Shown: positions 21,835-35,961 of the stretch, piece after piece
How the letters are laid out: each line of letters opens with the position of its first letter
Position numbering within the stretch: position 1 is the first letter of the stretch
DNA from: Isoetes taiwanensis
Taxonomy: Eukaryota; Streptophyta; Lycopodiopsida; Isoetales; Isoetaceae
Reading direction: 5' to 3'
Assembly: GCA_021234155.1 (NCBI GenBank)
Contig: JAJEKV010000005.1
Coordinates: forward strand, 13,619,449 to 13,683,448
Length of the DNA stretch: 64,000 nt
Notes under the pieces: model-generated
The model's database searches: none
Seen by the model: only the letters and a program-made list of their open reading frames with translations
What the model was told of the DNA's origin: nothing
Position numbers and translations under genes: made by a program

Positions 21835-24324
21835 AAATCGGGCGCGCACTGACGCCTAAGGATCCGCGATGAGGCCGCCACGTATACGCTGTATCTCGCC
21901 CAAACTTGGAACTACAATCGGGTTAATAAATTCCTTCAAAGACAAAATAAAGTTTTTCCAATTCTAAGGCGTGGATAAACTCGGGCTATCGATGGAGAAG
22001 CATCCACACCGAAATAATCATCGATGGATCTATGTACCACGCCGCTGTGACTTATCCCCGCCATTCAAGATCAACCTCCATGTCTAACCCGGCAAGAACA
22101 AAATAAGTAAAGACAATCCATAATGCTATAGCCGCTTACCGTGACTACCACCCAACGGCCAAGGCATGGTAGCCCGTGAGGAATTGAATGTAACGCGACT
22201 CTCCCCTCGTGTATCTCAACTGGATCAACGCGGGATCAAGGCCAAGTCATTGAAGTTCTGCCGGCCTCTATCACAGGCGATGGAATCATCCCAATATTCC
22301 ACGCCTTTCCCCGGCCATTCCTCTCCACCGGCACATACCCAGCAGTAAACCCATACAAGATCGTTTCTAATATCTCAAGGCATGCAAATAAGTGTGATTT
22401 AGAGAACTCTCCAGCAAAGATTTAATTCTATGCTCATTGACATGAGCAGTTGTTAAAGGAATCAACCAAATACTGACAAAGTGAACTGTCACTTCCCGCA
22501 TCATTCGGGTCAAGGTAAAATCAAGCTCTCGTGGTGGCACTGGCCACTAATTATGATATGAAACTAATAGAGCGGGCAAGGTTCGTGATAAACAAGCAAT
22601 TGTCAAGCACACAGAGTCCCTTTTGTGTCTCCAAATACCAACGCATACGTATCCTTCATTTGTCGTGATCATTGACTCACCGATATATGCGATGGCACAT
22701 GTAATGTACCTTGCCAATGTCTTTATGCAAGAACTCCACCATCCCTCGAAAGCAATGGAGCCCTCGGTGTTTTTCTAATGCCTGCGCACACTGCAATCCA
22801 CGCCCGCAGCTTGATGGCCAATTGAAATTTCTTTAATGGCTTCTGCTCATGGCTTTGGGAGAGTTAAAGCATCCTCTAAGGACGCCTCGAACATGCAAAA
22901 GATTGCCGCAGCATCCTCTTTTCCAATGCAATCAGCACTGCCATGCGCCCTCACACGAAAAGAAGACAAAAAGCCTCATAGAAGCCGACCCAACATCCCG
23001 GCCTCGACAATCCTAATGTCACTTACACATCAATTCCCGTACCAGCCAGCGAGGATGAATTGGGCATGGCAGGGCTACCGGTTCCGCCAGAGTCGGGCAG
23101 TACTGCTCGCAGATGGCGCTACAAGACATCTTGAATTGCCCTACTCTCAGCCAGCCATTTTACTGGAGCTGGCAGTCTCTAAAGTGACTAAATCAGGCAA
23201 GTTAGAGGGGATGCATGCAGATCGCCCGCCTTACCCCTAGACTTCCGGCCGCTTCCCTCGCATACATACCAAACAAATAAAACAGAAGAAACCGGTCTCT
23301 AATTCCCATACTCTTGGCCTACAAGCCACCGCCGAACCAAGCCACACACACTTCCAACCAAAATCCAACCAAGCAAATTGAGGAGATCACCTGACGCCCC
23401 TCACCTCGCCACCCCGCAATGTGCCCAATTGGCCAACCCGTACCCAGCTACCACTGCGGTAAGCCCCACGCCCGCCTTATCCCAAGTCCGACTATCCCCT
23501 AACAACGTATCGTACTTCCGCCCTAACCGAACCGCCACCATCAGCATTCTACTATTTTGCTACGAATACGCTAAAACCACTAACAATCTTTACGTTATAA
23601 ATCTACGGAAATTGATCGGGCCAACATTATCGCCATAGCTAAAATATCCGATCACGATGCTGGAGCATTGCTGCAGCCAAAAACCTCACGTTATTGTATC
23701 TATGGCCGCATCCTGTCGAGCACTGTATTTTTCTTAATAGTTCACTGCCTTAGCAACGCTAATCCGGTTATACTACTTCAGGAACTCGTTGTATATGTTG
23801 CAGGGAAATCTGGCCGTGTGTATGGAGCAATTGGATTCAGAGTCGTGGATCAGATTAAAGTTACCAGAAAGGCGGCACTTTGATGCATGCAGACATCTCA
23901 AATGCCTGCTCGCTTATGGTAGCCCTCCCTTTAAACAAGAAAACCCTAAATACCAAAATATTTCTTAGTATGCCCGCTTGGCCCCTTTGTTTACCCCTCA
24001 ACACAGACGATTCTCTCAGAGTAACCTGTTTTTTGCTTGTATGGTATAAAAATGTGGGAGAACTTAGAGTATGATGATGAGATACATAGAAAAGGCACAG
24101 CTTTATAAATGTAATATCCTCAGTGTGCCATTAGGATCTGAATGGGAAAATTTACAGGCCGAGCTGGAAATATCTGGAGCTTCCCCCACCAGGTTGCCTC
24201 ACATTCTCCTTCACACTGCAAAATGAAGGATGGTCGGGCAGTTCCGTTTGTCCAGTATATTATTTAGCCGTCATTGAAGCTTCACATAGTGTGTGTAGTG
24301 ATAAGGTAATTCTCAACCGAAGCA
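21835..24324. other. unassigned sequence
   Basis: Composition is richer in GC up to about 23.5 kb. The longest frame, 22,836-23,240 (134 codons, plus), has no domain, signal or repeat that I recognise; neither strand shows reverse transcriptase, integrase or gag motifs. It may be old retrotransposon sequence. Confidence 0.25.
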
Positions 24325-24399
24325 AAATGGAAAGACGTAAAAAGCTTATGCATATGCATGAAAATGGAAAGATGTAAAGAAAAGCTTATGCATATGATG
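24325..24399 (+). repeat. tandem duplication of about 37 bp
   Basis: Two adjacent units begin aaaatggaaaga.gtaaa and end aagcttatgcatatg; the second has a 3-4 base insertion. Slippage is the likely origin. Confidence 0.8.
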
Positions 24400-25599
24400 A
24401 ACTGCAACGTTTCTAGCCTATATTATCCACCAACCAAACTTATGCATGAGGAAGTGCACGGTTTCTAGGGCATCAGAGGTGACATGGTTGCCGTGGGTCT
24501 ATTATCCAACCATCCAACACATAAAGTATCTCTTTGAGTCCATGAAAGTTATGTTATACTATGTTTTTTCTTTTCTAGTTTTCCCTGCCAGCATGAAGGT
24601 AGATACTGCAAGATAGTGTGAAAATTGAACTCACTGCATTTAAAATGATAATTCTGCAGATCTAGGCATCAATATAATGTGACAATAACGTAACTGCCAT
24701 TTTTATCTGTTTATTAGGAAACTCTACCAGCAACAGGAATCTTGATTATACAGTTGATGTAGGGACGTGAGACCTATAAGTAGACACTACATTTGCAACT
24801 GCTTGAACCTGCAGGCCTGCCAAATGATTGACGTAAAAATTAAATGGCCAAAATGATCTCTATGCAAAGGATTGAAGATTGGAGGAGTGCTATGTACATC
24901 TACATACAGTGACAAGAAGTTCAATATAGTTATTGGTATGATTATTAGAGCACCTTATAAACTATGGATAAATATATATATTTGTACCAAGTTTCAAAAA
25001 ATTAAAAGTAATATTCCAGAGTTTTGTTTTTGCAGGCGCTACCTTAAATGTCGAATTTGAGCCAACAACGCGGTCTAAATGCACTTTATGCGATATAAAT
25101 CCTCAAACTACTATTCTGACAAAATGAGAGAAGAGTTGCTTTGTGGTAATCTTATCAAAAATTTGAAGAGTTGTTTCAAAATTTTAATCAAAATGGTAAG
25201 TGGTGTTATTGCAGTTTAAGGATGACATTAATGAGTTAAAGACTTATATCTGAAAGCTCTCTTTGTGCTTGACATTAGTTCTCTGTGGTATGATACCAAT
25301 GAAGACTTAGTGCTAAGTTATTTTACGCTTATATGACTTTCTACTTACTATATATGTACTTGGATTGAGTTATTTGACAATGGACCTGATATTAACTACT
25401 ATATGCTGCTTCCATACAGGTTTCACAGCCTGAAGAGCTTCATATTACAAAACTGGCTACATAGGTATTCAATTGTCTGCCAGATGTTTCCATTATTAAA
25501 TTTGATAGGGACCCTTATATTCGAGACTAAATAAATACATCAGTTCTTTTACCAATTAGGAGCATCCTCCTAGCTTCTGAAAGTGCCAAGGATAGCATA
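24400..25599. other. unassigned AT-rich sequence
   Basis: No domains. If the copia LTR beginning at 25,940 is long, part of it extends into this stretch, but I could not find its other end. Confidence 0.25.
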
Positions 25600-25940
25600 A
25601 TACATATGTTCAGCAGTGAAGAACAAAGAAAGATACAATGAGGGTGCACGCCATCTGTACCAGACACTTTTAACTAGATGAATGCACTCTGGTCCAAAAA
25701 TAGGATGTCACAAGGAGCAACAAGATGGAGTCAAAGCATGCCTAGTCATCTGACATGTAGGATACTGCCCAATCCTCCCAGGTGATGACTAGCATGACTG
25801 CATAAAACCACATGAAAGAAAAACAATGCGATGACTAGCATGACTGAATAAAACCCATTACGAAAGAAAAACAACATGCCACGCAGCAACAAGATGAGTC
25901 AGCATGCCTAGTCATATATAAGTAGGTAAATTGCCCAACA
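25600..25940 (-). mobile_element. Ty1/copia 3' LTR, partial (start defined, end not found)
   Basis: On the minus strand CTTTAGGGGGA is followed directly by TGTTGGGCAATTTACC. The first is a polypurine tract and the second a TG-starting LTR, placed after the RNase H remnants, which is the copia order. The LTR start is at 25,940. Inside it are two nested duplications (25,713-25,770 with 25,881-25,938; 25,783-25,828 with 25,829-25,873). The other LTR end, expected to end in CA, lies at lower coordinates and was not located. Confidence 0.55.
25713..25938. repeat. nested direct repeats inside the copia LTR
   Basis: The outer pair shares 'caacaagatg.agtca.agcatgcctagtcat' (25,713 and 25,881). The inner pair shares 'gatgactagcatgactg.ataaaacc' followed by 'gaaagaaaaacaa' (25,783 and 25,829). 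The outer repeat brings a near copy of the LTR start inside the LTR. Confidence 0.75.
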
Positions 25941-25951
25941 TCCCCCTAAAG
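25941..25951 (-). other. copia polypurine tract
   Basis: CTTTAGGGGGA on the minus strand, immediately before the LTR start TGTTGGGC. This is the primer site for plus-strand DNA synthesis in copia elements. Confidence 0.55.
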
Positions 25952-26089
25952 AAAACAATAATAAAGCTAAAATAAGACACAAATCCCCCAAAAAAAAAAA
26001 ACCAATGGGGAACTGGATCATCCTGTATGACTAGAAATATGGGAGTCACATGTATATAGTTTCCTTTCATTTCGCTGAATGAACTGCCG

Positions 26090-26530
26090 AGAGCCGTTTA
26101 GTAAAACCTCTGGCTAGCCATCTGATGCTTTTGTTGAACAGTATTGAAGAGAAAGATATCCATTTTTCAACTGTTCTCCCCATGAGCAAAGTTTAATGTC
26201 CATGTGCTTGACGGAGATGCTTTAAAGTCTCTTTGACATGCTGAATGGCCCCAGTGTTAATAATATAGTATATTTCTGCAGGCTTAGCTGGTATTCCAAG
26301 ATCTTCATAAAGATGTAAGCAAACCGTAGTTCAATCTTCTAAACAGTAGTAGTGAGAGCTTGAATGAAATCCAGAGAACTAAACTTGCTTTGCAGCACAC
26401 ATAATCCTTCACTTTTAAGATACCCTTGAGCCACATCTGCAGTAAGAGAAGACTCATTGTGTATTGCTGGGAGATGAATGAACTAGAGAACTAGGCTTGC
26501 CGCAGCACATATAATCCTTCTCATCGTTAA
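26090..26530 (-). pseudogene. Ty1/copia RNase H domain, C-terminal part, broken
   Basis: The minus strand reads YEDLGIPAKPAEIYYIINTG, matching the copia pattern L..DLG.....P..IY.DN..AI; the catalytic Asp before Asn is Ile here. It is preceded by ALTTTV.KIELRF, a form of EYRAL..A..EI.WL. After a frame change come HGHQTL-type and DIKLCSWGEQLKNGYLSLQY, then CSTKASDG, matching the terminal H.DI...F.RE....G.L...Y..T....AD of copia elements. Frameshifts and stops are frequent, and the first part is duplicated. The polypurine tract and LTR follow at the expected place. Confidence 0.7.
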
Positions 26531-26545
26531 GATACCCTTGGAGTC
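26376..26545 (-). repeat. duplication within the copia RNase H remnant
   Basis: 'agagaactaaacttgctttgcagcacacataatccttc' style sequence at about 26,377 recurs at about 26,484, and both are followed by 'ttaagatacccttg'. The spacing is about 105 bp. Confidence 0.7.
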
Positions 26546-29500
26546 ACCAAGAATGTTAATATCAATATAGGATAATGGATATTTCGAAAATATGAACTAC
26601 ACCTTCTGTGGATCTACATCAAGAGTCCCATTTGCTTGTCAAATCAGTGATCTGTCTGAAATTTGACGCCCATTTGCCTGGTATTGATCATACAAGATTG
26701 CCATCAATCATCTTCACTACAGTGTTCTCAATGAGGCTTCCAAGACTGAAACAGACTCCGCGCTTCCTGGCGCACCTGAATCAATCTCTTCTTCGCCTAA
26801 TTTTTCTGCGCAAAGATTAAAATTGTTTTCTAGCTAAATTCAGCATTGATTTCTGTCTTGGAGGCAGACTTCTATTTGACCATTCTTATCATCTGGCGCA
26901 AATCCTCCTTTTTAGCTTTCTGCAATCACTTCATGTGTCCTTGCTTTTATGATACCAACATGCAAACTGCTCTTTTTGATTTAAACTTAGCATTAGCAGG
27001 ACAAGATATGTAATACTTTTAGAAATTTTTCTTGCTCTCAGCTGTATTTTCCTGAAGCTTCAGAACAATTGCTGTTGAGATTATGAAAATCATTCTGATC
27101 TTAGATTTTAGCTAATAGAAATTGATAATAATATGATCATATTCACTGGAAGGACCTTTCAATGCATAGCTAAATATAAGCTTTTACTTCTTCCATTTGG
27201 CCACCTATAAATTTATACTGCTGTAACCCTTAAACTTCTACAAATAATTCTGATTTTAGGACAGTCTACTAAGTTAGGATTATCCATTTTATCTTGATTA
27301 ATAAGTTGTTTGCCATTTTAGTTTTTTTTTCCTGATAGTTAACTGTTTGTGTTTGTTAGATCGCATCTTTATCAGAATTTTTGTTTTTATGGATTTTAGT
27401 GGGCAAAGGGTCGTGAATTGAAGAGAAGGAAACCTCGGTGTATCAAGTGTTTATCTCTACAATCAAGGTGAAATTGGAAGCTCCCATAGTCACACCATGA
27501 TGTGACTGCTGATGTATAGAGTTTGGTGCCAGGGTCTGACCCCATCTGGCTACTTCTACTTGGCGGTGGATGATGATCATTAAAAGTTGTAATGAAGTTG
27601 CATCCAGGATGGCAAATAGGTGCGTTCGGTCGCCTTAACGTTGCTTTCTGCGAATATGTGTAAATGATATAATGGGTATGTTTTGCAATTGCAGCTTTGA
27701 TTTTTTTAAAGGGCTTATCAAGATTTAAAATCTAGATTAGTATCTGCTCCCACAATCAAGAGGCCGCAAACTTTATAAAGGACTCCAGGAAATGCATGGT
27801 GTAAAAGAAAGACCTCGAAGTTATTTATTCTGGCGCTTTGCTATTACTATTTATCTGGACATCTAATCAATTCAGAAGGAAAGATTAAGTTGAGCATCTG
27901 TGGTCTATGAGGCTAGCTATTACATCAGTTCATGTACAGACTGGTATCTATAAAAAAAAGGCGAACTGAAACAAAAAGAATGAGGTACATTGGTCTTGTT
28001 TTTTCTTTTAAAATGACTGTTTATGTTTTTTCTTCTGTTCGCTGGTTTCTCTGTGAGTCCTCCATGGATACTCCTCTTGGGATGGTTCAGGCAGGGGACA
28101 TGGACTCGCTTTGCTACTATCCTCATTATCATCCTCAATGAGAAAGCAGCAATCTTCCTTGAGTAGGGCTTATTATGTAATTTAGGTGATTATTGTTAGC
28201 CGCTTTGTGTTTACATATTGATTAGATGGAAATATAATAATCTGCAAATCAAGCACCATCAGACAACGTTGCAGAGCAGGCCTGAAATTTCCTTCAAAAC
28301 TTGGAAAGAGGTCCCAGTGGCTTTTGGCTTCTGGCGACATAAAAATCGAGTTGCTGAGTATTCTGCATTTTTGAAGCAGTTTTGTTAGTATATGTATATC
28401 CAGACATCTGAACATGTACATATGGTGGTGTATATATGCTGTATATATCTATTTATTCTGTATCAATCTTATTGTTATTTGGAACACTTCGATCTATTTT
28501 CTCTTCTCATGTCCCTCTAACCCTGATTTTGTGGGCAATAATCGCTATCTGAGGGACTGATTATCCAAGTGGAAGCAGATTCAATTGGTAACTGGTGTTT
28601 GGTTCGGAATTTTGTGCCAGTTAACCCATGGCTGTTCTGAAGAATACTTTTATGACTAGGGGCTTTTATGACTACAAATGAATTGATGATTCTTGGAATG
28701 CACTCATTATATGCAAGACGAGAAACTTAATAAAGAAATCTGTCTGAGATCTCAGGTACGGGAAGCTTTCTTGCAGGTAGTATTATCTTGATTATTAGCA
28801 ATTTGATGTTCTAACTGGAGAAATCTTCCTTACCAAGCAAAAGACCACCAAAGTGCCAATCTGCTCTCTCACCTTTTATAAGTAGGGTGCAAAACTACAG
28901 CTTGAAAACTAGAACTCCTCAAGCTGAAGTTTTTCTTCCTCCTTTAATAACTGTGAGCCAAAGCATCTCATGAAGAAATTCATAAGTTCAATTCTCAGAA
29001 CTTATAGAGTTTTAGGCATAGATTCGCAAAAACATTCTGCTCGACCATCAAATCTGTAGACAATGAAATGCTCTGAAGTTCCATAAAAGATTGAAGTTGA
29101 ATCCCATGTATTGACTTGAGCTGAATAATAAATAGCTGAATCATACATGGCCAAATTAAATTCCCAAGCAAGCTAATGCCAAAACGCTACCAGCATGAGT
29201 CATATTATAGTGCACCCTACCGCATACATTAACACTGGATAGTATAAGTTTGACGCACTATCCTTTGTGCAATAAAGGCTGCCGTTGAAGTCCTAAGTCG
29301 AAGATGGGGCACATGTAAAATACATGTACATGGTCGTGTATATATGCTGGTGGACCTATTTAGTTTGTATCATTCATATTGATCATTGAAACAATTCAAG
29401 GGCAGTACACCATATATATTTGTTTCAGTGATGATGCATACCGGAAAAACAAGTACGACTAAAAATAGTTTTACCGAAAAGTAAAGTTAGTCTTAATGTG

Positions 29501-32500
29501 AATGTAGTAGGCACGGAAGTTGGCTATGAGAATGTTGTTCATTCCCATTATTAATAACGCCTAAAATGCAATTTGTATTATATTATGATAATTGCGCAAT
29601 GTGCCATATATATAACTCTCGTTGAAACTCGTTAACTTCTTGTTTGTTAATGGCACCTCACGCTTTATAGTAGGGCAATTAAATAAGGTGTCAAGACGGA
29701 GGGTTGCCTCCATGGCCGAGGGTGAAGTGGCTTAAATCATAGTTCAAGTCACGCTTTCAATTCAATTCAAATCGTTAACTTCAAGACAATAGAATACTCA
29801 TAACATACTTAAACAACGTATTAGAAGCTCCAAGCAAGCAGATTCATGAAATAAATGCTAATATTCCACCATTGAGTTTTCCAAGAGGCCTTTAAATCCT
29901 CCACTGGTTTGAAACTACATCGCATATAGCTTTGAGAGAGGATCTTTATAACTGCTAATTTGATAGAAAATGAGTTTTGCGTAACGCCCATGGATTTCGT
30001 GACAATTAAAGCTCTCAAATATTTCCTCTCATTTTCCGTAATGAGATGCAATAGATTGCTACCGCTTTGTGAGAAATCCCACGCCGACTAGAAACTTCTG
30101 ATCCCTTGCCCTCGCCAGCTGTCTCGGCTGAACATTTATGCATCCGTAACGCATCTAGACCGCTGGGCACTTACGAGAACAATGGGTTTGGAGCAAATAA
30201 CAACATAAGGGAGGGTTTGCCTCCCTAGGTGCAACCAAAACAATAACGCTTGCATTTCAAGCACTTTGTTGATCCAAATTTTACCCATGAACAAAATAAA
30301 TCTTGCTCCAACACACATGAAATCAAATGTCAATGCGGCTCTCTACGCGAAAGGTTTGAACATGGCCATATTATAATTACTTTGAAATCACTTTAAGAAG
30401 ATCGGAATATAAACTTGGGTTTCTTTTATTTAAAAGATGCCCCATTCTAGCCGAGCTACATTACTAATAAGCCTTTTAGTTTATCTTTTGAATTTAAATA
30501 TATATATTTTAGGAAAAAATTTCAAAATGCCTCTTATAATTTTTGCGTAAAATTTACCAAATATCCCTAAAAATGGGGTGTTTATTAAAATGGAAATAAC
30601 TTCTTTCCATGAATGATCAAACAAGAAACTCGACCTTCACAAACTTATGCATGATAGTGAGATTCTGCTTATGGCAAAGACAATCATGTAAAAAGGAAGT
30701 TGAATTTTCAAGTTACAAATGCTTTTAAATACGGATTTTAAAAACAACTCAAAAAGAGCATAATGTGTGTGAGAATCATTAAGAGATTCAGATAGATGGA
30801 ACATGACTTGGGATCCCATGCAAAAGCGCCCTGTGTGGCGCGTATGTTTTCATAAACAACAAATCATGCGCCTTTGCGCCCAACCTCGGTTCGGGCGAAT
30901 TTTACACGTTCCATAGGGTTTTCATCACCGCAACGCAGGATTCCCTCTAATCAATCAGCTCAGCCCTCAAAATGAAGAGATATTATCAAAATGAAATTAT
31001 GTACTTATTAATTTGGCATTGATTCGCATGTTCATCAAAGAGTTTTGTTAAACACTAGCATCATTAAATGGGCAACTCAAAGCTACATAACAGGGTGTTG
31101 CTGCATGATTGAAATATGGTAACCTATTTTGGGTATAGATTGAATTCACACATCAGCACTACCCCATCACAAGCAACTAGAATTTCCTAGTGGACAAAAG
31201 GGGCAACCCCTTGATGCGTCAACATCTTGTTCATCAAGTACAAAACCTTCATTAGTGTTGTCTCCCATTACACATACAACCAACAATTCACCCAAAAGCA
31301 AACCTTCCCTTGCCCATCATGTATACAACTACAAGCACGGCTAAGATTCAAAGTAGTTCTCTAGGTAGCCTTCACATGAGCTCGGGAATATAAACTGTGC
31401 TCGAAGCAATATCAAGCACCTTGTCTCACCTTGTTCGGTGTATGCTCCTTTAGTTTAAAGAAAACAAAGTTTGATTGTCATGCATGTGCTGTAATGTAAG
31501 CATCCAACATTATATATGCCATGCCCAACAAGCCCCTCAAAATATTGCAATGCATATTCTTTAATGCTTTGAAGGGAGATTTTCACCTTTGAAGTCCCTT
31601 AATTGCAAGCATTCCTACTTGAACTCCGCCACAGCTCTTGCCTCACCAACATATCATAAAGAAGTATTACCTGTGTGATTAACATATCATAAAGAAGAGG
31701 AACCGCACTCACAATAACACTCGAATCTAGCAAGCCCTATCATTGACGCTTGTTTTACATACATCCAAATTCACAAAGGCATACGACATCAAATATTAAC
31801 CAAAAGTTACATAAGCAAATGGTTAAAATGATATAGCCATACTCCTAGTTCTTCACCACATTAAATTAGATACTTCTGCCAATAACAAGTAGTTTTAATA
31901 ATTGGATGGTGTTAACATGTTTTGTGGACTCCAAATTTTTACCCTTCCACTGTTTTTTCCTCGTATGCATCAGACGCCCCAAACCTTATTTCCCATTTTG
32001 AAAAGTAATAGTTACTTCATGAAACCATAGCCAGAGTAGTTGGACTGGCGTAAGAACAACCTACAAATGACATGACTATGTAAATCTCTTTGTTTTGAAA
32101 TAATAATTTATTTGCCTCCTTATCTTCAAATCATTTATTTTTGCCAGTTGAAAAATGATAAAATGCAAAGAGAATAATATTCAATTGGTAAATAAAAGCT
32201 TCTTGATCTTTTCTTTCCCAATACAAGAGATAGATCCAATAAAACTCTATGGGAAGAGTCAATGCTAAACTGATTGTAATTGTCCAAATAATACTTCCAG
32301 CTTTTGCCTCATTTTGTGCTACAGTTACCGGGCACGTACCAAGTAATCTCCCTGCAACAAAAGTTTGTCAAATATTTGCATAATCACTAATCCTCAAGCA
32401 GAATAAGCAAGTTCTATCACCTTGTGCATTTCGTTGCGGCATTTGCTACTTGCCCGCATCCAACAAGATAAAGCAAGTACCCCCGGCTGTATTGAAAGTC

Positions 32501-35349
32501 CAAGGCTCGGTATGGAGTGACACATCATGACTGCTCAAAGATACCATAGCTGCCAATACCCGACCGCATAACTAGTGGAAGACACAAGCTTGGGGCGGCA
32601 TGATCCCTCGGGACGGTCCCTCGGAGCAATTTGCATCGACACCTCGAAGCACACAAATGGAAGCCAAAACATGATACAATGGTCTTGGACATATGAGAAA
32701 CATACCAGAATAATATAGCGCTACATTGTGTACCTACATAAGAAGCGATTCCCTTCAGCCAGCCAGTAATCGCTTTATTCTAATAGCCTCACAAGCAACC
32801 CCCTCGGTGGCATTTACATTAATAATTTTTAGTACACTCCCTACTCTATCCATACTGCCAAATGTGGACCAAAGAACTTGCCTCCCCTCAGATGCGTCAT
32901 AGATCTTGACAGAAGCAGACCACTCAAGATGTTGGGGTAGATGAAAAAAATAACCACAAGAGAGTATAGCTAGTGTTTCCCTTTAACACTTATATATGAG
33001 AGGGAACCATCTCACTCAGGTATGTTATTTCCCTCAGTAGTGAGAATTGCCGTGTCAGCTATAGCCTCGGGCCGACATAGATGTTGGTGGTTCCACGCAT
33101 TTTTGCTCTCAAAGGGGCAGAGGAAGTGGCACCGAACTACCAGCGCACCGGAGCAAAGGAAGGAACCACTGATCAGATACCACCGCATCTTGATTCTCGG
33201 CAAATTCCAACAGACAAACCTCTGGCCATGGACTTTACAAATGCACAATGGCTAACTAGGAACTACACATCTTTCCGTGATTGGTCTACCATGGACAATT
33301 AAAAAGAGAGAAATCAATGCACATGTGGGACGGCCGATGACAACATTTGATCTTCCCAAATGCCCGTAAAACATGCCCCTTGAAATGCAAAAGCTTTTCC
33401 ATAACTACAAACAACTATAGCTTGTTCAATATTTGACATCGACTGCATAATCCCCTGTATCTCAATGAGTAGTAGTGAATGCACATCGCTCTATGCATTT
33501 CTTTACATCTTCACGATGATATCTGAAGCAAGCCCATTTCACGCGAAGCATCTTCTTATATTGAACATCATCAAAATGACAGCCTTTGACAAAGAACAAT
33601 AAGATGTCTAACTTGTAATCCATGCTCTACAACAGTATAGCAACAAGTTCTCAAGCTCGTACCAAAGTAACTATTGTCACTCCATATTCAAGAACTTTAA
33701 GAAGTCATACTTAACTACTTCGTGGAACCTAGCCATGTTCAATGTAAAAAGGATAGAATGCATAAATTCTCGCATACATCAAGATAGTTTGATGGATGTC
33801 CAACTAACAAATTCCAAAAGTTGATCAAGAACTCAATTTGGTGTACTCTTTAGATCCCCGTGACATCTAAATATAGCTTGAAGAACTTGTACGCAAAGAA
33901 AAATATCTCATACTTTGTTGTCTCTTCCGGTTTTCACCGCTTGCCGCCGATGTCAGCCACATAATCATCTAGATTAAGCGCTCTTTATGCCATTACCAAT
34001 AGCGGGAAGCTAAATCTGAAGTTTGTAGTGCATGAGCACTCGGATTATCATTCCCCCTCCACTTTTCCAAGTAATGTACCATGATGAGAACTTTGACGCC
34101 AAATTGCACCAAAGAAATGATATCCATGTGATTTTGAAAATCTTCATCAAGTTTAGTACCAATAGCTCCCTAATAAAAGAAATAGACTATAAAAAATTAT
34201 TGTACCGAAACTAATATTATTTGGATGTCATAAAAACACAAGATATCTACAACCGAGCATAATGATTCGCAAGAAAAAGAACACATTGTATCTTGGTCCT
34301 CATTCGAAAATGATAATCCAGCTTAGAAAATTCAGAAGAAACACAAATAGAGCAGCCACACCCCTACTATCCGACCAAAGGAGAGTCCCCTCGTAGTATG
34401 TCAAACCTAAATGTAAAGTCCTGATTGTGCCGGCATACTACAGGAAGGCTTTGAAGAGGAGCAACTCCTCGCTTCCTCGGCCGCCAAAATTTCAACAATG
34501 GACCTTTCATGGATCTTGCAAACGACTACAAGGCAATATCCGGTGAACAATCACTGAAAGATCGGCGTGATAGAAATATGAGAGAAGAGACACTATATAG
34601 AAAAGAAAGTGCGCCAAGTATTAATATATAAATGCATGCGGCTACAAAAGGACCGCATACATTAGATCATATGAGCTATGATGGATAAAACTATTAAATA
34701 AATAAAACATTGGCCCATGTAACGGTGATATACCGGGAATGCACACAAGTGTAGAGTTCCAGACGGCGTTTCCAGGCCTAAAGCCCGAGCAAAATTATAG
34801 GAAACATTAGAAATATACCCAGATCTTGAGTATATTTTAAGGCCTATTTATTTCCAACATTCCAAGATGAACTTTTATGAAAGACGCTCGGCTGGTCAGC
34901 CTTACTAACAACAATCCATCAAACTATGTGGGCGAGTGGAAAAATAACCGGCCAAATTTCCAAACCCAACTCACCTTTTGTGAAAAGCTTGATTTCCATA
35001 ATAAAGTGTAACCCCGCAACACATGGCAAACTTCTTCTCAATATGTCACATTTCTCCTCATTCTCAGCAAAGATTTTCAATCAAGTGTGGAAAGACGTAA
35101 CTATTCTCTCTGCTATAAATGTACTTACATGCAAAATAAATTATACCGTGAGTTCCGCATTAACCTGTAATTCTTCGCGTATGAAAAACTAGCATCATTT
35201 TGCTAAAGGCCGTAGCTTAGAAATGAGCTATTGTAGAAGATGGCTAACTTGCACATGCCAACATCCTATTCCTCGTGATCAAGAATCACATGGCCCTTCC
35301 CCGACATGGAATCAAGCCCGCTTGTGGTGCAGCCTCTTTGCATCACGTA
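26546..35349. other. long unassigned stretch
   Basis: Upstream copia sequence (reverse transcriptase) would be expected just right of 26.55 kb on the minus strand but I could not read it. Across the rest, frames reach 78 codons with no domain. Minor observations: 'aacatatcataaagaag' twice near 31,650-31,700; a 53-codon minus frame at 33,462-33,623 and neighbouring open patches up to 34,000 that look protein-like but are within chance. I can support no gene, RNA or element here. Confidence 0.3.
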
Positions 35350-35419
35350 GAAATCTTAAAAAGGAAATCACGTGAATTTTACCTATTTAAGTCATAAGGA
35401 AATCTTAAAAAGGAAATCA
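35350..35419 (+). repeat. 21-bp direct repeat at 49-bp spacing
   Basis: The 21-base word beginning gaaatcttaaaaaggaaatc is found without mismatch at 35,350-35,370 and 35,399-35,419. It could be slippage, or a target duplication around a very small insertion. Confidence 0.8.
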
Positions 35420-35961
35420 AAGACAGTAAATGCCTCAATTATATTTCGTATTGGACGCCACGTGAGAAATTCGATCTCAGCTCCAACATCACGCCTGCCT
35501 TATACCGTGCTTCCGTTTAACCAAGCTTCGAACCAAGATGTGTTCTTATTCTTCATACTGATTGAAGCGCATCCCCTTGCTGCCACCCTATTGGCTTCAA
35601 GAAAATGAGACGCGGAGTTTCAATACCGAATGAGAGTTTACATGAAATAGGAGGTGAAATAGAGGTTTGGAGGCAAATACCAAGATATCCTAGGGGATAT
35701 TCTAGCATATACCTAGGATATGCCAAAACCCACATAAACAAGGATTTGCCCCTTAGGGGCAACCCAAAAATGGCTCTATTTTATCTAAATTATCAAAATG
35801 CCCGGCCTTACTCGACATACTCTCTTATTTTTTGGAAAAGCTGCGTACCTGGATATCGCCGTTGGAATTCTGCAACTAGAAGCTCCACCAATTTTGGCAA
35901 GAAAACTCCAAGAAGCTCCAATGATTTAAAAGACGATCAAACGGGGTTTGCAAAACTGGCC
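35420..35961. other. unassigned sequence with a short palindrome
   Basis: A 120-codon plus frame at 35,605-35,967 has no recognised domain. TTGCCCCTTAGGGGCAA at about 35,746-35,762 is a perfect inverted repeat with 8-base arms around one base; no terminator-like context accompanies it. Confidence 0.35.

Noticed and set aside
22836-23240. 134-codon plus-strand frame
   Set aside because: No recognisable domain, no splice or start context, and composition similar to both flanks.
28008-28169. Minus-strand frame CCFLIEDDNEDSSKASPCPL continuing to a basic end
   Set aside because: It looks like the C-terminus of a nuclear protein but is only 54 codons with no upstream exon found.
33462-34000. Protein-like patches on the minus strand (MDYKLDILLFFVKGCHFDDV and neighbours)
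   Set aside because: Runs of 27-53 codons between stops are within chance for this composition, and no family or splice structure supports them.
35350-35419. 21-bp exact repeats considered as a target duplication
   Set aside because: The 28 bp between them are too short for any insertion that I can name; slippage is simpler.
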